Below are positions 6,986-15,334 of a DNA stretch of 64,000 bases, piece after piece. Position 1 is the stretch's first letter, and the number at the start of each line of letters is the position of its first letter. A program made the translations under genes and the position numbers. Source of the DNA: Nocardia sp. NBC_00508 (GTDB taxonomy: Bacteria; Actinomycetota; Actinomycetes; Mycobacteriales; Mycobacteriaceae); assembly GCF_036346875.1 (NCBI RefSeq), contig NZ_CP107852.1, positions 7,502,001 to 7,566,000 of the forward strand, written 5' to 3'. A model generated the notes under the pieces. It did no database searches, was not told the origin of the DNA, and saw nothing but the letters and a program-made list of their open reading frames with translations.

Positions 6986-9268
6986 CTACGCCGCCTTGTA
7001 CCGGCGCAGGTACTCGCCAGTGAGCGAGGTCGGGTCGGTGAGCAATTCGGCAGGCGTTCCGGTGAACACGATCTCGCCGCCATCCTTGCCGCCGTCAGGA
7101 CCCAGGTCGATCACCCAGTCCGAGTGGGCGACCACGTCGAGGTTGTGTTCGACCACCACGACCGTATTGCCTCGCTCGACCAGGCCGTCCATCAGCGCGA
7201 GCAGAGTGTCCACATCCGACATGTGCAGGCCGGTAGTGGGTTCGTCGAGCACGTAGACACTTCCGGTGTTCTGCAGCTGCGTGGCCAGCTTGATCCGCTG
7301 CCGTTCGCCGCCGGACAGCGTGCTCATCGCCTGGCCCAGGCTCAGATAGTCCAAGCCGACCTCGTTCATGGTGCGCAACTTGGTGTGCAGCGCCTTCTCC
7401 GCGAAGAAGCCCAGCGCCTCTTCGGCCGTCATCTCCAGCACGTCGGCGATCGACTTGCCGCGCAGAGTCAGGGCGAGCACATCGTCGGAGAATCGCCGCC
7501 CGTCGCAGGCGTCGCAGTGGGTGGTCACCGGATCCATGTAGGCGATCTCGGTGATGATCACGCCGCGGCCCTCACACTGCTTGCACGCGCCCGCGGAGTT
7601 GAAGCTGAACAGGCCCGGCGATTCTCCCGTCGCCTTGGCGAACAGCTTGCGGACCGGATCCATCAGGCCGAGATAGGTCGCGGGCGTGGACCGGGACGAC
7701 GCCGCGATCGGCGACTGGTCGACGAAGATCGCCTCCGGGTGTTCGACCACGAACACATCCCGGATCAGGCTGCTCTTGCCCGAGCCCGCGACACCGGTGA
7801 TGGAGGTCAGGATGCCGGTCGGGATCCCGACGGTCACGTTCTTCAGGTTGTGCACCGTCGCACCCTGGATGAGCAGCTCACCCGTGCCGCTGCGGAAGGT
7901 CTCCTTGACGCGGAAGGGTCGGCGCAGCCCGGCGCCGGTCGGCGTGTCGGCCGCGCGGAGGTCGGCGAAACTGCCCTGGAACACCACCTGCCCACCATGC
8001 ACGCCCGCGCGCGGGCCGACGTCGACGACGTGGTCGGCGATCTGGATGACATCCGGATCGTGCTCCACCACGATCACCGTGTTTCCCTTGTCCCGCAACG
8101 CCTTCAGCAGGTTGTTCAACCGCCCGACATCCCGCGGGTGCAGCCCCACGCTGGGTTCGTCGAAAATGTAGGTCAATCCGATCAGCGTGCTGGAGAGGTG
8201 CTTGATCATCTTCAGCCGCTGGCCCTCGCCACCCGACAAGGTCGAGGTCGGCCGATCGAGGCTGAGATACCCGAGGCCGATGTCGGCCACACGCCCGAGC
8301 GCGGTCCGGATGGCACCGGCCAGACCCGCCGCGGCCGGGTCGGTGATCTGGTCGAGCACCAGCATCAGATCGGTGATCTGCAACCGCGCCCAGTCCGCGA
8401 TATTGCGGCCGTCGATCTTCGTGGCCAGCGCCGCCTGGTTGAGCCGCGCGCCCGCGCAGGTCGCGCAGACACCCTCGGTGAGGAATCGCTGCATCTGCTC
8501 CCGGGTCTTCTCGCTGAGCGTGGAGGTGTCCCGCTGCAGCCTGGTGCGGGTGAACTTGGTGGCGATGCCTTCGTAGTTCGCTTTCCAAGTGCCCTTGCTG
8601 AAGGTCAGCTCGACCTTGCCGCCGGTGCCGTAGAGCAGGTCGTGGAATTCCTCGTCGGTATAGTCCGACAGCTTCTTGTCCGGATCGAATCGGCCGGATT
8701 TGCCGTACAGCTGCCAATCCCCGCTGCCCACACCGTAACCCGGCACCAGGATCGCGCCCTCGTTGAGCGACTTGGTCCGGTCCAGCAGCCGGTCCGGATC
8801 GGCGCGCACCGTGACGCCGAGGCCGTCGCAGTCGGGGCACATGCCCTGCGGCACGTTGAAGGAGTAGTTGTAGACGAAACCGGCCGAAGGCGAGCCGAAT
8901 CGGGCGAACATCGCGCGCACCATCGAGAAGATGTCGGTCATCGTGCCCACGGTGGAGCGCGGTCCGCCGCCCACGGGCTGCTGATCGATGATCACCGGCG
9001 CGGTGAGGTTCTCGATGGCTTCCGCGTGCGGCCGCTCATAGCGGGGCAGGAAATTCAGGATGAACGCGGGAAAGGTGGCGTAGAGCTGGCGCTGCGATTC
9101 GACGGCGATGGTGTCGAAGACGATCGAGGACTTGCCGGAACCGGAGACGCCGGTGAAAACGGTGATCTTGTTCTTGGGGATCTCCAGCGACACGTCGCGA
9201 AGATTGTGCTCGCTGGCTCTGAGCACTCGGATGACGTCGGGAACAACGGCGGATTCGGCGGAAGGCAT
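6986..9268 (-). CDS. UvrA-like ABC ATPase (DrrC/short UvrA class)
   Basis: A 760-residue soluble ATPase with two ABC modules. Walker A sequences are TGVSGSGKSS (near the N-terminus) and TGVAGSGKSSL (mid-protein). The two signature motifs are TLSGGEGQRLKM and TLSGGERQRIKLA. CxxC pairs typical of UvrA zinc modules are present (CPDCDG, CATCAG, CKQCEG, CDACDG). True UvrA is about 950 residues. This shorter form matches the DrrC/UvrA2-like group linked to resistance against DNA-intercalating drugs. The start at 9268 gives MPSAESAVVPDVIRV; a longer frame exists but is unlikely. A perfect Crp/GlxR-type site lies 45 bp upstream. Confidence 0.85.
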   Translation of the reverse strand: MPSAESAVVPDVIRVLRASEHNLRDVSLEIPKNKITVFTGVSGSGKSSIVFDTIAVESQRQLYATFPAFILNFLPRYERPHAEAIENLTAPVIIDQQPVGGGPRSTVGTMTDIFSMVRAMFARFGSPSAGFVYNYSFNVPQGMCPDCDGLGVTVRADPDRLLDRTKSLNEGAILVPGYGVGSGDWQLYGKSGRFDPDKKLSDYTDEEFHDLLYGTGGKVELTFSKGTWKANYEGIATKFTRTRLQRDTSTLSEKTREQMQRFLTEGVCATCAGARLNQAALATKIDGRNIADWARLQITDLMLVLDQITDPAAAGLAGAIRTALGRVADIGLGYLSLDRPTSTLSGGEGQRLKMIKHLSSTLIGLTYIFDEPSVGLHPRDVGRLNNLLKALRDKGNTVIVVEHDPDVIQIADHVVDVGPRAGVHGGQVVFQGSFADLRAADTPTGAGLRRPFRVKETFRSGTGELLIQGATVHNLKNVTVGIPTGILTSITGVAGSGKSSLIRDVFVVEHPEAIFVDQSPIAASSRSTPATYLGLMDPVRKLFAKATGESPGLFSFNSAGACKQCEGRGVIITEIAYMDPVTTHCDACDGRRFSDDVLALTLRGKSIADVLEMTAEEALGFFAEKALHTKLRTMNEVGLDYLSLGQAMSTLSGGERQRIKLATQLQNTGSVYVLDEPTTGLHMSDVDTLLALMDGLVERGNTVVVVEHNLDVVAHSDWVIDLGPDGGKDGGEIVFTGTPAELLTDPTSLTGEYLRRYKAA

Positions 9269-9312
9269 ACCGGACACCTTGCCATCCCCTACCGACAAAA
9301 TGCCCCACGTAA

Positions 9313-9328
9313 TGTGATGTAGATCACA
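9313..9328. promoter_or_regulatory. Crp/GlxR-type cAMP-receptor binding site
   Basis: TGTGATGTAGATCACA matches the actinobacterial Crp/GlxR consensus TGTGA-NN-TA-NN-TCACA at every fixed position. It lies between the UvrA-like gene (start 9268, reverse) and the methyltransferase (start about 9459, forward). It could therefore act on either gene, and is closer to the UvrA-like start. The match is seen directly; the regulatory role is inferred. Confidence 0.75.
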
Positions 9329-9458
9329 TAATTTTCTTGTTCTGCGCAGCCGGCCGTGTTCGCCGCTGAAATCAGTGGGCAAGCTCGGCCGAAGCCTCGC
9401 CCGCCCACGCCGAGGATCGCGCCTCGATCGAGACGACCGCGGGACGGCGATCTCTAGA

Positions 9459-10046
9459 GTGGGCGACGTGCACGAGGATCCCTACTGGAATCACAACACC
9501 CACTACCACCCCTGGCTGCTGAAGCAAGTCCCGGACTCGGCGCGCACGGCCCTCGATATCGGCTGCGGCGACGGACTGTTGGCGGGCAAGCTGGCCCGTC
9601 GCGGACTCACGGTCACCGGAATCGATGTCGACGCAGGGATCCTCGCGCAAACGACGCCCTCCGCTACCGCCGTACGGCTCGAGCAGGCCGATTTCCTCGA
9701 CTATCCCGGCACTTTCGACATCGTGACCACCGTGGCGACCCTGCACCACGTTCCGCTGCGCGAAGGCATGTCCGCGCTGCGCCGCATGGTCGCGCCCGGC
9801 GGCACCCTGGCCGTTGTGGGGCTCTGGAACATGACCCCGCGCAACGACTTCCACTACCTCCCGCTGCTGCCCGCAATCTGGGCTCTGGACGCTGTACACA
9901 GAGTGGGCGGGCCCGGCGCGCGGGTACGCGATCCCCAGGAGGGCTACGCCGATATCCATACCGCCGCAGCGGAACTCCTGCCCGGAGCCCGGCTACGGCG
10001 ACGACTCATGTGGCGCTACACCCTGCTCTGGCGCAAGCCAGCATGA
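9459..10046 (+). CDS. Class I SAM-dependent methyltransferase
   Basis: A protein of about 195 residues with a clean SAM-binding motif ALDIGCGDGLLAGKLA, acidic loop VTGIDVDAG, motif II DIVTTVATLHH and APGGTLAVVGLW. It belongs to the Methyltransf_11/25 type. Starts GTG 9459 and GTG 9468 are both possible; the second gives VHEDPYWNHNTHYHPW, which looks conserved. It is divergent from the UvrA-like gene across the Crp-type site. The substrate is unknown. Confidence 0.82.
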   Translation: MGDVHEDPYWNHNTHYHPWLLKQVPDSARTALDIGCGDGLLAGKLARRGLTVTGIDVDAGILAQTTPSATAVRLEQADFLDYPGTFDIVTTVATLHHVPLREGMSALRRMVAPGGTLAVVGLWNMTPRNDFHYLPLLPAIWALDAVHRVGGPGARVRDPQEGYADIHTAAAELLPGARLRRRLMWRYTLLWRKPA

Positions 10047-10087
10047 TCGGACCTCCCAGCTCGGCGGCGCCGGACTAGAGTCGTGGC

Positions 10088-10282
10088 ATGCTGTCGCCTA
10101 GGGAGCACAGAACGCGAAAGGCCACCGTCACGCTGCCCGGCGACGTCGCCGCTCGACCCCGCCGCGTGGACGGCCGGATTCTCGGCGCGAGAAGCTCTTT
10201 CGAGCCCATCGACCACGCAGCGCGGAACCTACCGCCACTATCCGAGCAGGAGGCAAGCGGCCCACACGCCGGCGCCGCGTGA
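10088..10282 (+). CDS. Degenerate antitoxin-like small protein
   Basis: A 64-residue frame. Its start KATVTLPGDVAARPRR resembles the N-terminal beta-strand of ribbon-helix-helix antitoxins (usually ATVTLPxDLAExxR). After that it diverges, while the neighbouring forward frame reads FSAREAL, as expected later in such antitoxins. This suggests a frameshifted antitoxin. It overlaps the PIN-type gene in a GTGA junction, the usual order for an antitoxin-toxin pair. It could alternatively be a spurious frame. Confidence 0.4.
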   Translation: MLSPREHRTRKATVTLPGDVAARPRRVDGRILGARSSFEPIDHAARNLPPLSEQEASGPHAGAA

Positions 10283-10674
10283 CAGCCCCGGCGCTGGGTG
10301 GCGTCGTCTTGGACGCCGCCGCGGTCGTCGCATTCGTCAATCGTGCCAACTACGCCCAGGCGGTTGTCTGGGCGACCGTCGACGCGGGCAACACCATCGT
10401 CGTCCCGAGCACCGTCCTCGCGGCGGCGAGCGCCCACATTCCCGCCGACCGGCTCGACATCCTGACCGTGCTGGTCGGCCTACCGCACACCGTGATCCCG
10501 GTGTTCGATCGAGCGGCAGCGCATCGGCTCGACGCAGCCCGCGGCGCGGAAGCCCTGGTCGCCGCAGGCCACGCCACCCGCGAGGCGGTCTCCCGAGACT
10601 GGCCCTGCCTGACCGGTCGCCCGAAGCGGCTGCGCCAGATCGACCCGCGCGTCATCATCGACGCGCTCCCCTGA
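10279..10674 (+). CDS. PIN-domain-like protein, active site apparently degraded
   Basis: A 131-residue protein with the fold outline of VapC-type PIN ribonucleases: first strand VVLDAAAVVAFV with an aspartate, VPSTVLAAA, and a C-terminal WPCLTGRPKRLRQIDPRV. Functional relatives usually carry further acidic residues, a Glu after the VPxxVL helix and an Asp in the LTGDP-like strand. Here those positions read Ala and Arg, so nuclease activity is doubtful. The GTG start overlaps the upstream antitoxin-like frame by four bases. I interpret the pair as a decaying toxin-antitoxin module. Confidence 0.6.
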   Translation: MTAPALGGVVLDAAAVVAFVNRANYAQAVVWATVDAGNTIVVPSTVLAAASAHIPADRLDILTVLVGLPHTVIPVFDRAAAHRLDAARGAEALVAAGHATREAVSRDWPCLTGRPKRLRQIDPRVIIDALP

Positions 10675-10698
10675 CCCTCGCCCGCCCGGCGACGCGGC

Positions 10699-11583
10699 TC
10701 AGCGCAGCAGCTGGATGACCGGAGCGAACTTCTCCATACTGTCCTCGAGGACGGTGATGTAGCTGATGCCGTAGCGGTCGCGACGATCGCGCAGGCGGTC
10801 GGCCATCTCCTCGGGGGTGCCCATGAGCAGGATGGGATGATCCTCAGGGGAGTCGGCGACGTCCGGCGGCAGCGCGGGGCCGAAGACCTCGAGCACGCTC
10901 GCGCGTTCGGCGGGCGGAACCACCCGCTGGACAAGGATGTTGAACTCGACCTTGTCCAGCCGGGGACCGAGCAATTCCCGCACGTAGGTGACGCGCTCCT
11001 CGGTTTCGGCGAGTCCGGCCATCTGCAATGGTCCGCCGTTGCGTGCGGCCGCCGCGCCGGTGAAGGCGATGATGTCGGCGTGCCGCGCGGCCACGGCCAA
11101 CAGCCGATCACCCCAGCCGCCGATGAGCACGGGCGGGCCCGACGGCTGCGCGGGCTGCGGCTGGTACTCCGGGTCCGAGAACAGGCTACGTAGCGTGATT
11201 ACGGTGTTCTCCAGGTGCTCGACGCGTTTGCGGCCGCTCTCGAACGGGATACCCGCGGCTTCGAACTCGGCCTGCACGTAGCCCGCGCCGAGGCCGAGTT
11301 CGACTCGTCCGTCGGTGAACTGATCGGCGCCGGCCACGTCCCGGGCCAGCAGCACCGGGTTGTAGAACGCGGTGTTGAGCACGAAGGTGTTCAACCGCAC
11401 TCGCTCGGTCGCCTCGGCGGCCAGAATCATCGCGGGGAACGGCGCGGGAAGTCCGAGGTGATCGGCGACGCCGACCACGTCGAAGCCGAGTTCCTCTGCC
11501 CTACGGCACTTTTCGATCCAGTACGACCGGGACTCGGGGACCACCATGTTGACACCGAACCGGAAGGGGCGCTGCGCAGTCAC
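10699..11583 (-). CDS. LLM-class F420-dependent oxidoreductase
   Basis: A 294-residue luciferase-like (TIM-barrel) protein. Recognisable elements are FRFGVNMVVPESRSYWIEK at the N-terminus, VVGVADHLGLPAPFPAM, GRVELGLGAGYVQAEFEAAG and PVLIGGWGDRLLAVAARHAD. The length and motifs fit the TIGR03621 type of putative F420-dependent enzymes, common in mycobacteria and Nocardia. It should use reduced F420 for hydride transfer to an unidentified substrate. It ends near the PIN-like gene and reads in the same direction as the following two genes, but 59 bp separates it from the small membrane protein. Confidence 0.85.
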   Translation of the reverse strand: MTAQRPFRFGVNMVVPESRSYWIEKCRRAEELGFDVVGVADHLGLPAPFPAMILAAEATERVRLNTFVLNTAFYNPVLLARDVAGADQFTDGRVELGLGAGYVQAEFEAAGIPFESGRKRVEHLENTVITLRSLFSDPEYQPQPAQPSGPPVLIGGWGDRLLAVAARHADIIAFTGAAAARNGGPLQMAGLAETEERVTYVRELLGPRLDKVEFNILVQRVVPPAERASVLEVFGPALPPDVADSPEDHPILLMGTPEEMADRLRDRRDRYGISYITVLEDSMEKFAPVIQLLR

Positions 11584-11642
11584 GCGTCTTGTCTAGCGAA
11601 CCGGGCGACGCGGGTCGACTCCGGCCCCCGCCTGAGGTCCGT

Positions 11643-11843
11643 TCAGCACTGTGTGAGCGCGCCCGCGCCCGCGGTGATCCCGAGCAGCGCCACCATGGTG
11701 GCGGCCACCGGAACCGGACGGCGCAACGTCCGCCGGACCGAGGCGGCACGCCGCCGCTCGGCGGAGTTCGCGCCCGCGGCCCGCCGTCCGAACCAGCGCC
11801 GCACCACGACGACCGTGCTGATGATCAGTGTCGCGATCAGCAT
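11643..11843 (-). CDS. Small membrane protein
   Basis: A 66-residue protein starting MLIATLIISTVVVVRRWFG, a hydrophobic segment followed by basic residues. A second hydrophobic stretch, AATMVALLGITAGAGAL, lies at the C-terminus, so it probably has two membrane spans with a positively charged loop. The ATG at 11843 has a good GAGGAG ribosome site. It lies 10 bp after the extended SDR gene, so it is likely the second gene of that transcript. No family is recognised. Confidence 0.6.
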   Translation of the reverse strand: MLIATLIISTVVVVRRWFGRRAAGANSAERRRAASVRRTLRRPVPVAATMVALLGITAGAGALTQC

Positions 11844-11853
11844 GACGTGCTCC

Positions 11854-12933
11854 TCACACGCGCGCGGCCGACCGAGCCGGTGGCCACGACCCGGTCTTCC
11901 GCTGGGTCGGCGCCGCGACGATCCCGTGCTGGAGCAGGCTTTCGGCGGTGTCCAACAGCGATTCCCGGACCGGTCGCATGGTCCAGCCCAGTTCGCGACG
12001 AGCCTTCTCGGCACTGAGCAGTTCGGTGCGTCCCAGCGTCGGCACGGTGAGCCGAACGCCTTTGTCGAAGATCGCGACCGAGCGCACCAGCCAGTTCGGC
12101 AGCTGCCTGGTCGGAACCCGGAACCCGCGCGGGCCGTACTCCTCGGCGAGGACGCGTGCCATGTCGCCCATCCAGAGGTGCTCACCCGCGCAGATATAGC
12201 GGTTGCCCGCGGCTTCCGGCGTCTCCAGCGCGAGACGATGCGCCACCGCGAGATCGCGCACGTCCACCGGGGCCCAGCCGACCCGGGGTGTGCCAGGGAT
12301 GTCCCGGGCCAGCAGCCTGCGCACGGGCTCGTGCGAGGTGCTCGTCGCCGCGGACCGTACCGGCCCGAGCACCATGCCGGGATTGACGACTACCAGCTCG
12401 AACGCGTCGTCGGCCGGCAGCTTTCCGACGAAGTCCCATGCCGCCCGCTCGGCCAGGGTCTTGCTCTTCTGATAGGCCGCGCTGCGCTCGACCACCGTCC
12501 AGTCGGCCTCGGTGCGCACCGCGTCCGCGGCATGCCCGTAGGCGATCGCCGCGGTCGACGAGGTCAACACCACTCGGCGCACGCCGTCGACGGCGGCGCA
12601 GGCGCGCAACACGCGCAGGGTTCCCTCGACCGCGGTGTCGATGAGCTCGCGTTCGTCGTCCGGCGGTGTCGTCGGGAACGGCGAGGCGACGTGCATGACC
12701 TCGGTGCAGCCGGAGACAGCGGCCGTCCAGCCGTCGTCGCGGTCCAGGTCCGCTCGGGTGAACTCCAGCTCGCCCCCGGTGCGCTCGGCCAGCTCGACCA
12801 GGTGCGCTCGTTTGCCGGTGGCCGCGAGGTCGCGGACCGTCGCGCGCACGGCGTAGCCGTGCTCCAGCAACTCGGCGATGACCTGACCGGCGACGAATCC
12901 CGTCGCGCCGGTGACCAATACCCGTGTGCTCAT
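11854..12933 (-). CDS. Extended SDR, dihydroflavonol-4-reductase-like (NAD-dependent epimerase family)
   Basis: A 359-residue extended short-chain dehydrogenase. The Rossmann motif is VLVTGATGFVAGQVIAELL, NADP-type chemistry is suggested by VRATVRD, and the active site is VVLTSSTAAIAY with Tyr-x3-Lys in AAYQKSKTLAE. The VVVNPGMVLGP motif is usual for the DFR-like group, reducing ketones or aldehydes of unknown identity. It is divergent from a TetR regulator, with a perfect palindrome between them, so repression by that TetR is likely. It heads a two-gene transcript with a small membrane protein. Confidence 0.86.
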   Translation of the reverse strand: MSTRVLVTGATGFVAGQVIAELLEHGYAVRATVRDLAATGKRAHLVELAERTGGELEFTRADLDRDDGWTAAVSGCTEVMHVASPFPTTPPDDERELIDTAVEGTLRVLRACAAVDGVRRVVLTSSTAAIAYGHAADAVRTEADWTVVERSAAYQKSKTLAERAAWDFVGKLPADDAFELVVVNPGMVLGPVRSAATSTSHEPVRRLLARDIPGTPRVGWAPVDVRDLAVAHRLALETPEAAGNRYICAGEHLWMGDMARVLAEEYGPRGFRVPTRQLPNWLVRSVAIFDKGVRLTVPTLGRTELLSAEKARRELGWTMRPVRESLLDTAESLLQHGIVAAPTQRKTGSWPPARSAARV

Positions 12934-12971
12934 CTGTTCATCCGTCCCGTGGAGTGGCTACCGCGACGCAA

Positions 12972-12990
12972 ATCTGAGCGCCGCTCAGAT
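12972..12990. promoter_or_regulatory. Putative TetR operator palindrome
   Basis: ATCTGAGCGCCGCTCAGAT is a perfect inverted repeat with 9-bp arms and one central base. A second, weaker dyad (CTAAGC...GTTAG, about 12994-13012) follows immediately. Both lie in the 111-bp gap between the divergent SDR gene and the TetR gene, so they probably form the regulator's operator. Seen directly; function inferred. Confidence 0.7.
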
Positions 12991-13044
12991 AATCTAAGCA
13001 TCGCATAGTTAGGTTGTCCATGGCACGTCGCATACGCTCGGAGG

Positions 13045-13671
13045 GTGAAGCGGACCAGTTATCACCACGGCGCCCTGCGCGACGCGCTGCTGGCCGCCTG
13101 CCTGCGTTTGATCGAGACCGAGGGCCTCGCCGCGGTCAGTCTGCGCCGGGTTGCCCGCGAGGCCGGAGTGAGCACCGCCGCGCCCTACCATCACTTTCCC
13201 GACCGGGCCGCCTTGCTCGCGACGCTGTCCACCCAGGGCTTCCAGTTGCTCGGCGAACAGTTGGCAGCCGCCCGCGCGGACGCGGCCACGCCCATGGCAG
13301 CCCTCACGGCGCTGGCCGATACCTACGTCCGGTTCTCCCGCGAGCAACCGGCCTATTTCCGATTGATGTTCCGGCCCGAGCTCTCCCAGCCCGACAAACA
13401 CCCCGACGCCATGGCCGCGGGCGACGCCGCGTTCGCCGTGCTCGCCGACGCGATCGCCGAATGTGTGCGGGCGGGGACGCTACCCACCGACAAAGCCGAC
13501 ACGCTGGCGGTCATGTTCTGGGGACTCGGCCACGGCTTGGCCTCGCTGTGGCTGGACGGACAGTTGGAAAAACGCGCGGGACAGTTCGGCGCCACCGCGT
13601 CGGATCTGGTGGACGACGTCATGCGGACCTTCGCCGCACTGATCGAGCCCAGCGCACCGCCGCTGACCTAA
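13045..13671 (+). CDS. TetR-family regulator (WHG-type C-terminal domain)
   Basis: A 208-residue repressor. The N-terminal HTH (about residues 8-55) reads HGALRDALLAACLRLIETEG and then VARE-type recognition sequence ending PYHHFPDRAALLA. The C-terminal region, with YVRFSREQPAYFRLMFRPEL, matches the WHG/TetR_C_33 group. It probably autoregulates and represses the divergent DFR-like gene through the palindrome in the shared promoter. The ligand is unknown. Confidence 0.88.
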   Translation: MKRTSYHHGALRDALLAACLRLIETEGLAAVSLRRVAREAGVSTAAPYHHFPDRAALLATLSTQGFQLLGEQLAAARADAATPMAALTALADTYVRFSREQPAYFRLMFRPELSQPDKHPDAMAAGDAAFAVLADAIAECVRAGTLPTDKADTLAVMFWGLGHGLASLWLDGQLEKRAGQFGATASDLVDDVMRTFAALIEPSAPPLT

Positions 13672-13731
13672 AGTAGACGCCAGAGGCTTGCTGTCTGATT
13701 CTCCCCCCATCGATCCGAGAGGACGACACGG

Positions 13732-14043
13732 ATGAACGCCCAGCTGGATCCGACGGTGCAGGAGTTCGTCGACGCGCTCAACGCCAACGATCAGGACCGG
13801 TTCTACGCGGTGCTCACCGATGACGCGACCATGTCCGACGACGGCGTGGAACGCAACCTCACCCAGTGGACCGCAGCGGAGATATTCGATAGCAACGGCC
13901 GCATGCAGGTCGAATCCATCGGTGACGACGGCACCGAACTGGTTGCCGACTACACCAATTCGCGGTGGGGGTCGATGCGCACCAACTGGCGGTTCGTCGT
14001 GCGCGACGGCAAGGTGAGCCGCTTCGAGACCGGACAGGCCTGA
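13732..14043 (+). CDS. SnoaL/NTF2-like small protein
   Basis: A 103-residue protein with the cone-shaped NTF2-like pattern: an N-terminal helix VQEFVDALNANDQDRFYAVLTDDATM, then beta strands ending WRFVVRDGKVSRFETGQ. Members are small isomerases, cyclases or binding proteins. There is no catalytic signature to narrow this. It lies 60 bp after the TetR gene and 42 bp before the phosphatase gene in the same direction. Confidence 0.65.
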   Translation: MNAQLDPTVQEFVDALNANDQDRFYAVLTDDATMSDDGVERNLTQWTAAEIFDSNGRMQVESIGDDGTELVADYTNSRWGSMRTNWRFVVRDGKVSRFETGQA

Positions 14044-14085
14044 ATGCCCTTGCCATCCGGCCGCCCACGTTGACATTCTGACGTC

Positions 14086-15228
14086 GTGTTCGTCGCGCCC
14101 CGCTACGGTATGGATTCTCTGGCCGATCTGTTTCCCTCGGTCCTGGCCGGACTCGGCGTGCCCGGCGCCGACGACCGCCTGGGTCTCGAACTCCACGTCG
14201 ACCGGGTCTGCGTCCTGCTGATCGACGGGCTCGGCTACGAAGCGCTCACCGCGAATCCCGCTGCGGCGCCGTTCCTGTCCGGCCTCGCGCCCGCGCGGCT
14301 GACGGCCGGGTTCCCGACCACGACCGCCACCAGCCTGAGCTCGCTCGGGGTCGGCGCCCCGCCCGGCGAGCACGGGATCGTCGGCTATCTGCTCAATATC
14401 CCCGGCTACGACCGGCTGCTGAATCCGCTGGCCTGGCGGCTGCACGGCGACCCGACCAAAGCCGATCTGCGCACCGAGCTCCTGCCCGAGGAATTCCAGC
14501 CCCTCCCAACGGTTTTCGAACGCGCCGCAGCCGACGGAATCGCGGTCGCTCAGGTCTCGCCGCGCGATCAGGCCGGGTCGGGGCTGACCAGAGCGGTCTT
14601 CCGCGGGTGCGAATTCCGCCCGCAGGTGTCCGTCGGCGACCTCGTCGCCAACGTGGCCGAGGCGGTGCGGTGCGGGCCGCGCTCGCTGGTCTACACCTAC
14701 CACGGCTACCTCGACCTCACCGGACACGTGCGCGGCCCCTCGTCCCGAGCCTGGGAATTGGAGCTCGCCCACGCCGACCGGCTAGCCGCCGCACTGGCCG
14801 AACAACTGCCGCCCGGCGCGGCGCTGCTGGTCACCGCCGACCACGGCATGGTGGAACTGGACGGACGCGTCGATTTCGACACCACCGCCGCGTTGCGTGA
14901 TGGAGTCCGCGAACTGGGCGGCGAGGCCCGCGCCCGGCACGTCTACACCGTCGCGGGCGCGGGCGCCGACGTCGAAGCGGCCTGGCAGGACACGCTCGGC
15001 GCCGACTTCGAGGTACTCACCAGGGATGCGGCGGTGGCCCGCGGCTGGTTCGGCCCGACGGTCACCCGCTCGATCGCCGAGCGCATCGGCGATCTCGTCG
15101 TGGTCGCCCGCGGGCGGCGTGGCGTCATCCGTAGCGGCATCGAACCGTTGCAGTCGCGGCTGATCGGCCACCACGGTTCGCTCACCCCGGCGGAGATGAA
15201 CGTCCCGCTGTGCGTCTTCCGCGCCTGA
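14086..15228 (+). CDS. Alkaline-phosphatase-superfamily phosphodiesterase/nucleotide pyrophosphatase
   Basis: A 380-residue enzyme of the type I phosphodiesterase fold. The first metal site is VCVLLIDGLGYEAL. The nucleophile Thr is expected in FPTTTATSLSSLG. Metal-binding TADHGMVELD comes late, with a further His in LIGHHGSLTPAEM. There is no signal peptide, so it is likely cytoplasmic. Many mycolic-acid actinobacteria carry a copy, annotated as nucleotide pyrophosphatase. GTG at 14086 is the start. The physiological substrate is unknown. Confidence 0.84.
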   Translation: MFVAPRYGMDSLADLFPSVLAGLGVPGADDRLGLELHVDRVCVLLIDGLGYEALTANPAAAPFLSGLAPARLTAGFPTTTATSLSSLGVGAPPGEHGIVGYLLNIPGYDRLLNPLAWRLHGDPTKADLRTELLPEEFQPLPTVFERAAADGIAVAQVSPRDQAGSGLTRAVFRGCEFRPQVSVGDLVANVAEAVRCGPRSLVYTYHGYLDLTGHVRGPSSRAWELELAHADRLAAALAEQLPPGAALLVTADHGMVELDGRVDFDTTAALRDGVRELGGEARARHVYTVAGAGADVEAAWQDTLGADFEVLTRDAAVARGWFGPTVTRSIAERIGDLVVVARGRRGVIRSGIEPLQSRLIGHHGSLTPAEMNVPLCVFRA

Positions 15229-15334
15229 TGGGCGCCATGCCACCCGCCGGTCGGTGAACACGCAGGCACATTGGCCTTAGGGTGGACAGCGATCGCGGCA
15301 GGTCTCGCCGTGCACGAACCTTCAGGAGGAGCCC

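Noticed and set aside
7124..9322. Long forward reading frame of 732 codons opposite the UvrA-like gene
   Set aside because: It is the antisense of a strongly conserved ATPase with two ABC signatures; the forward product is His/Arg-rich and has no family features.
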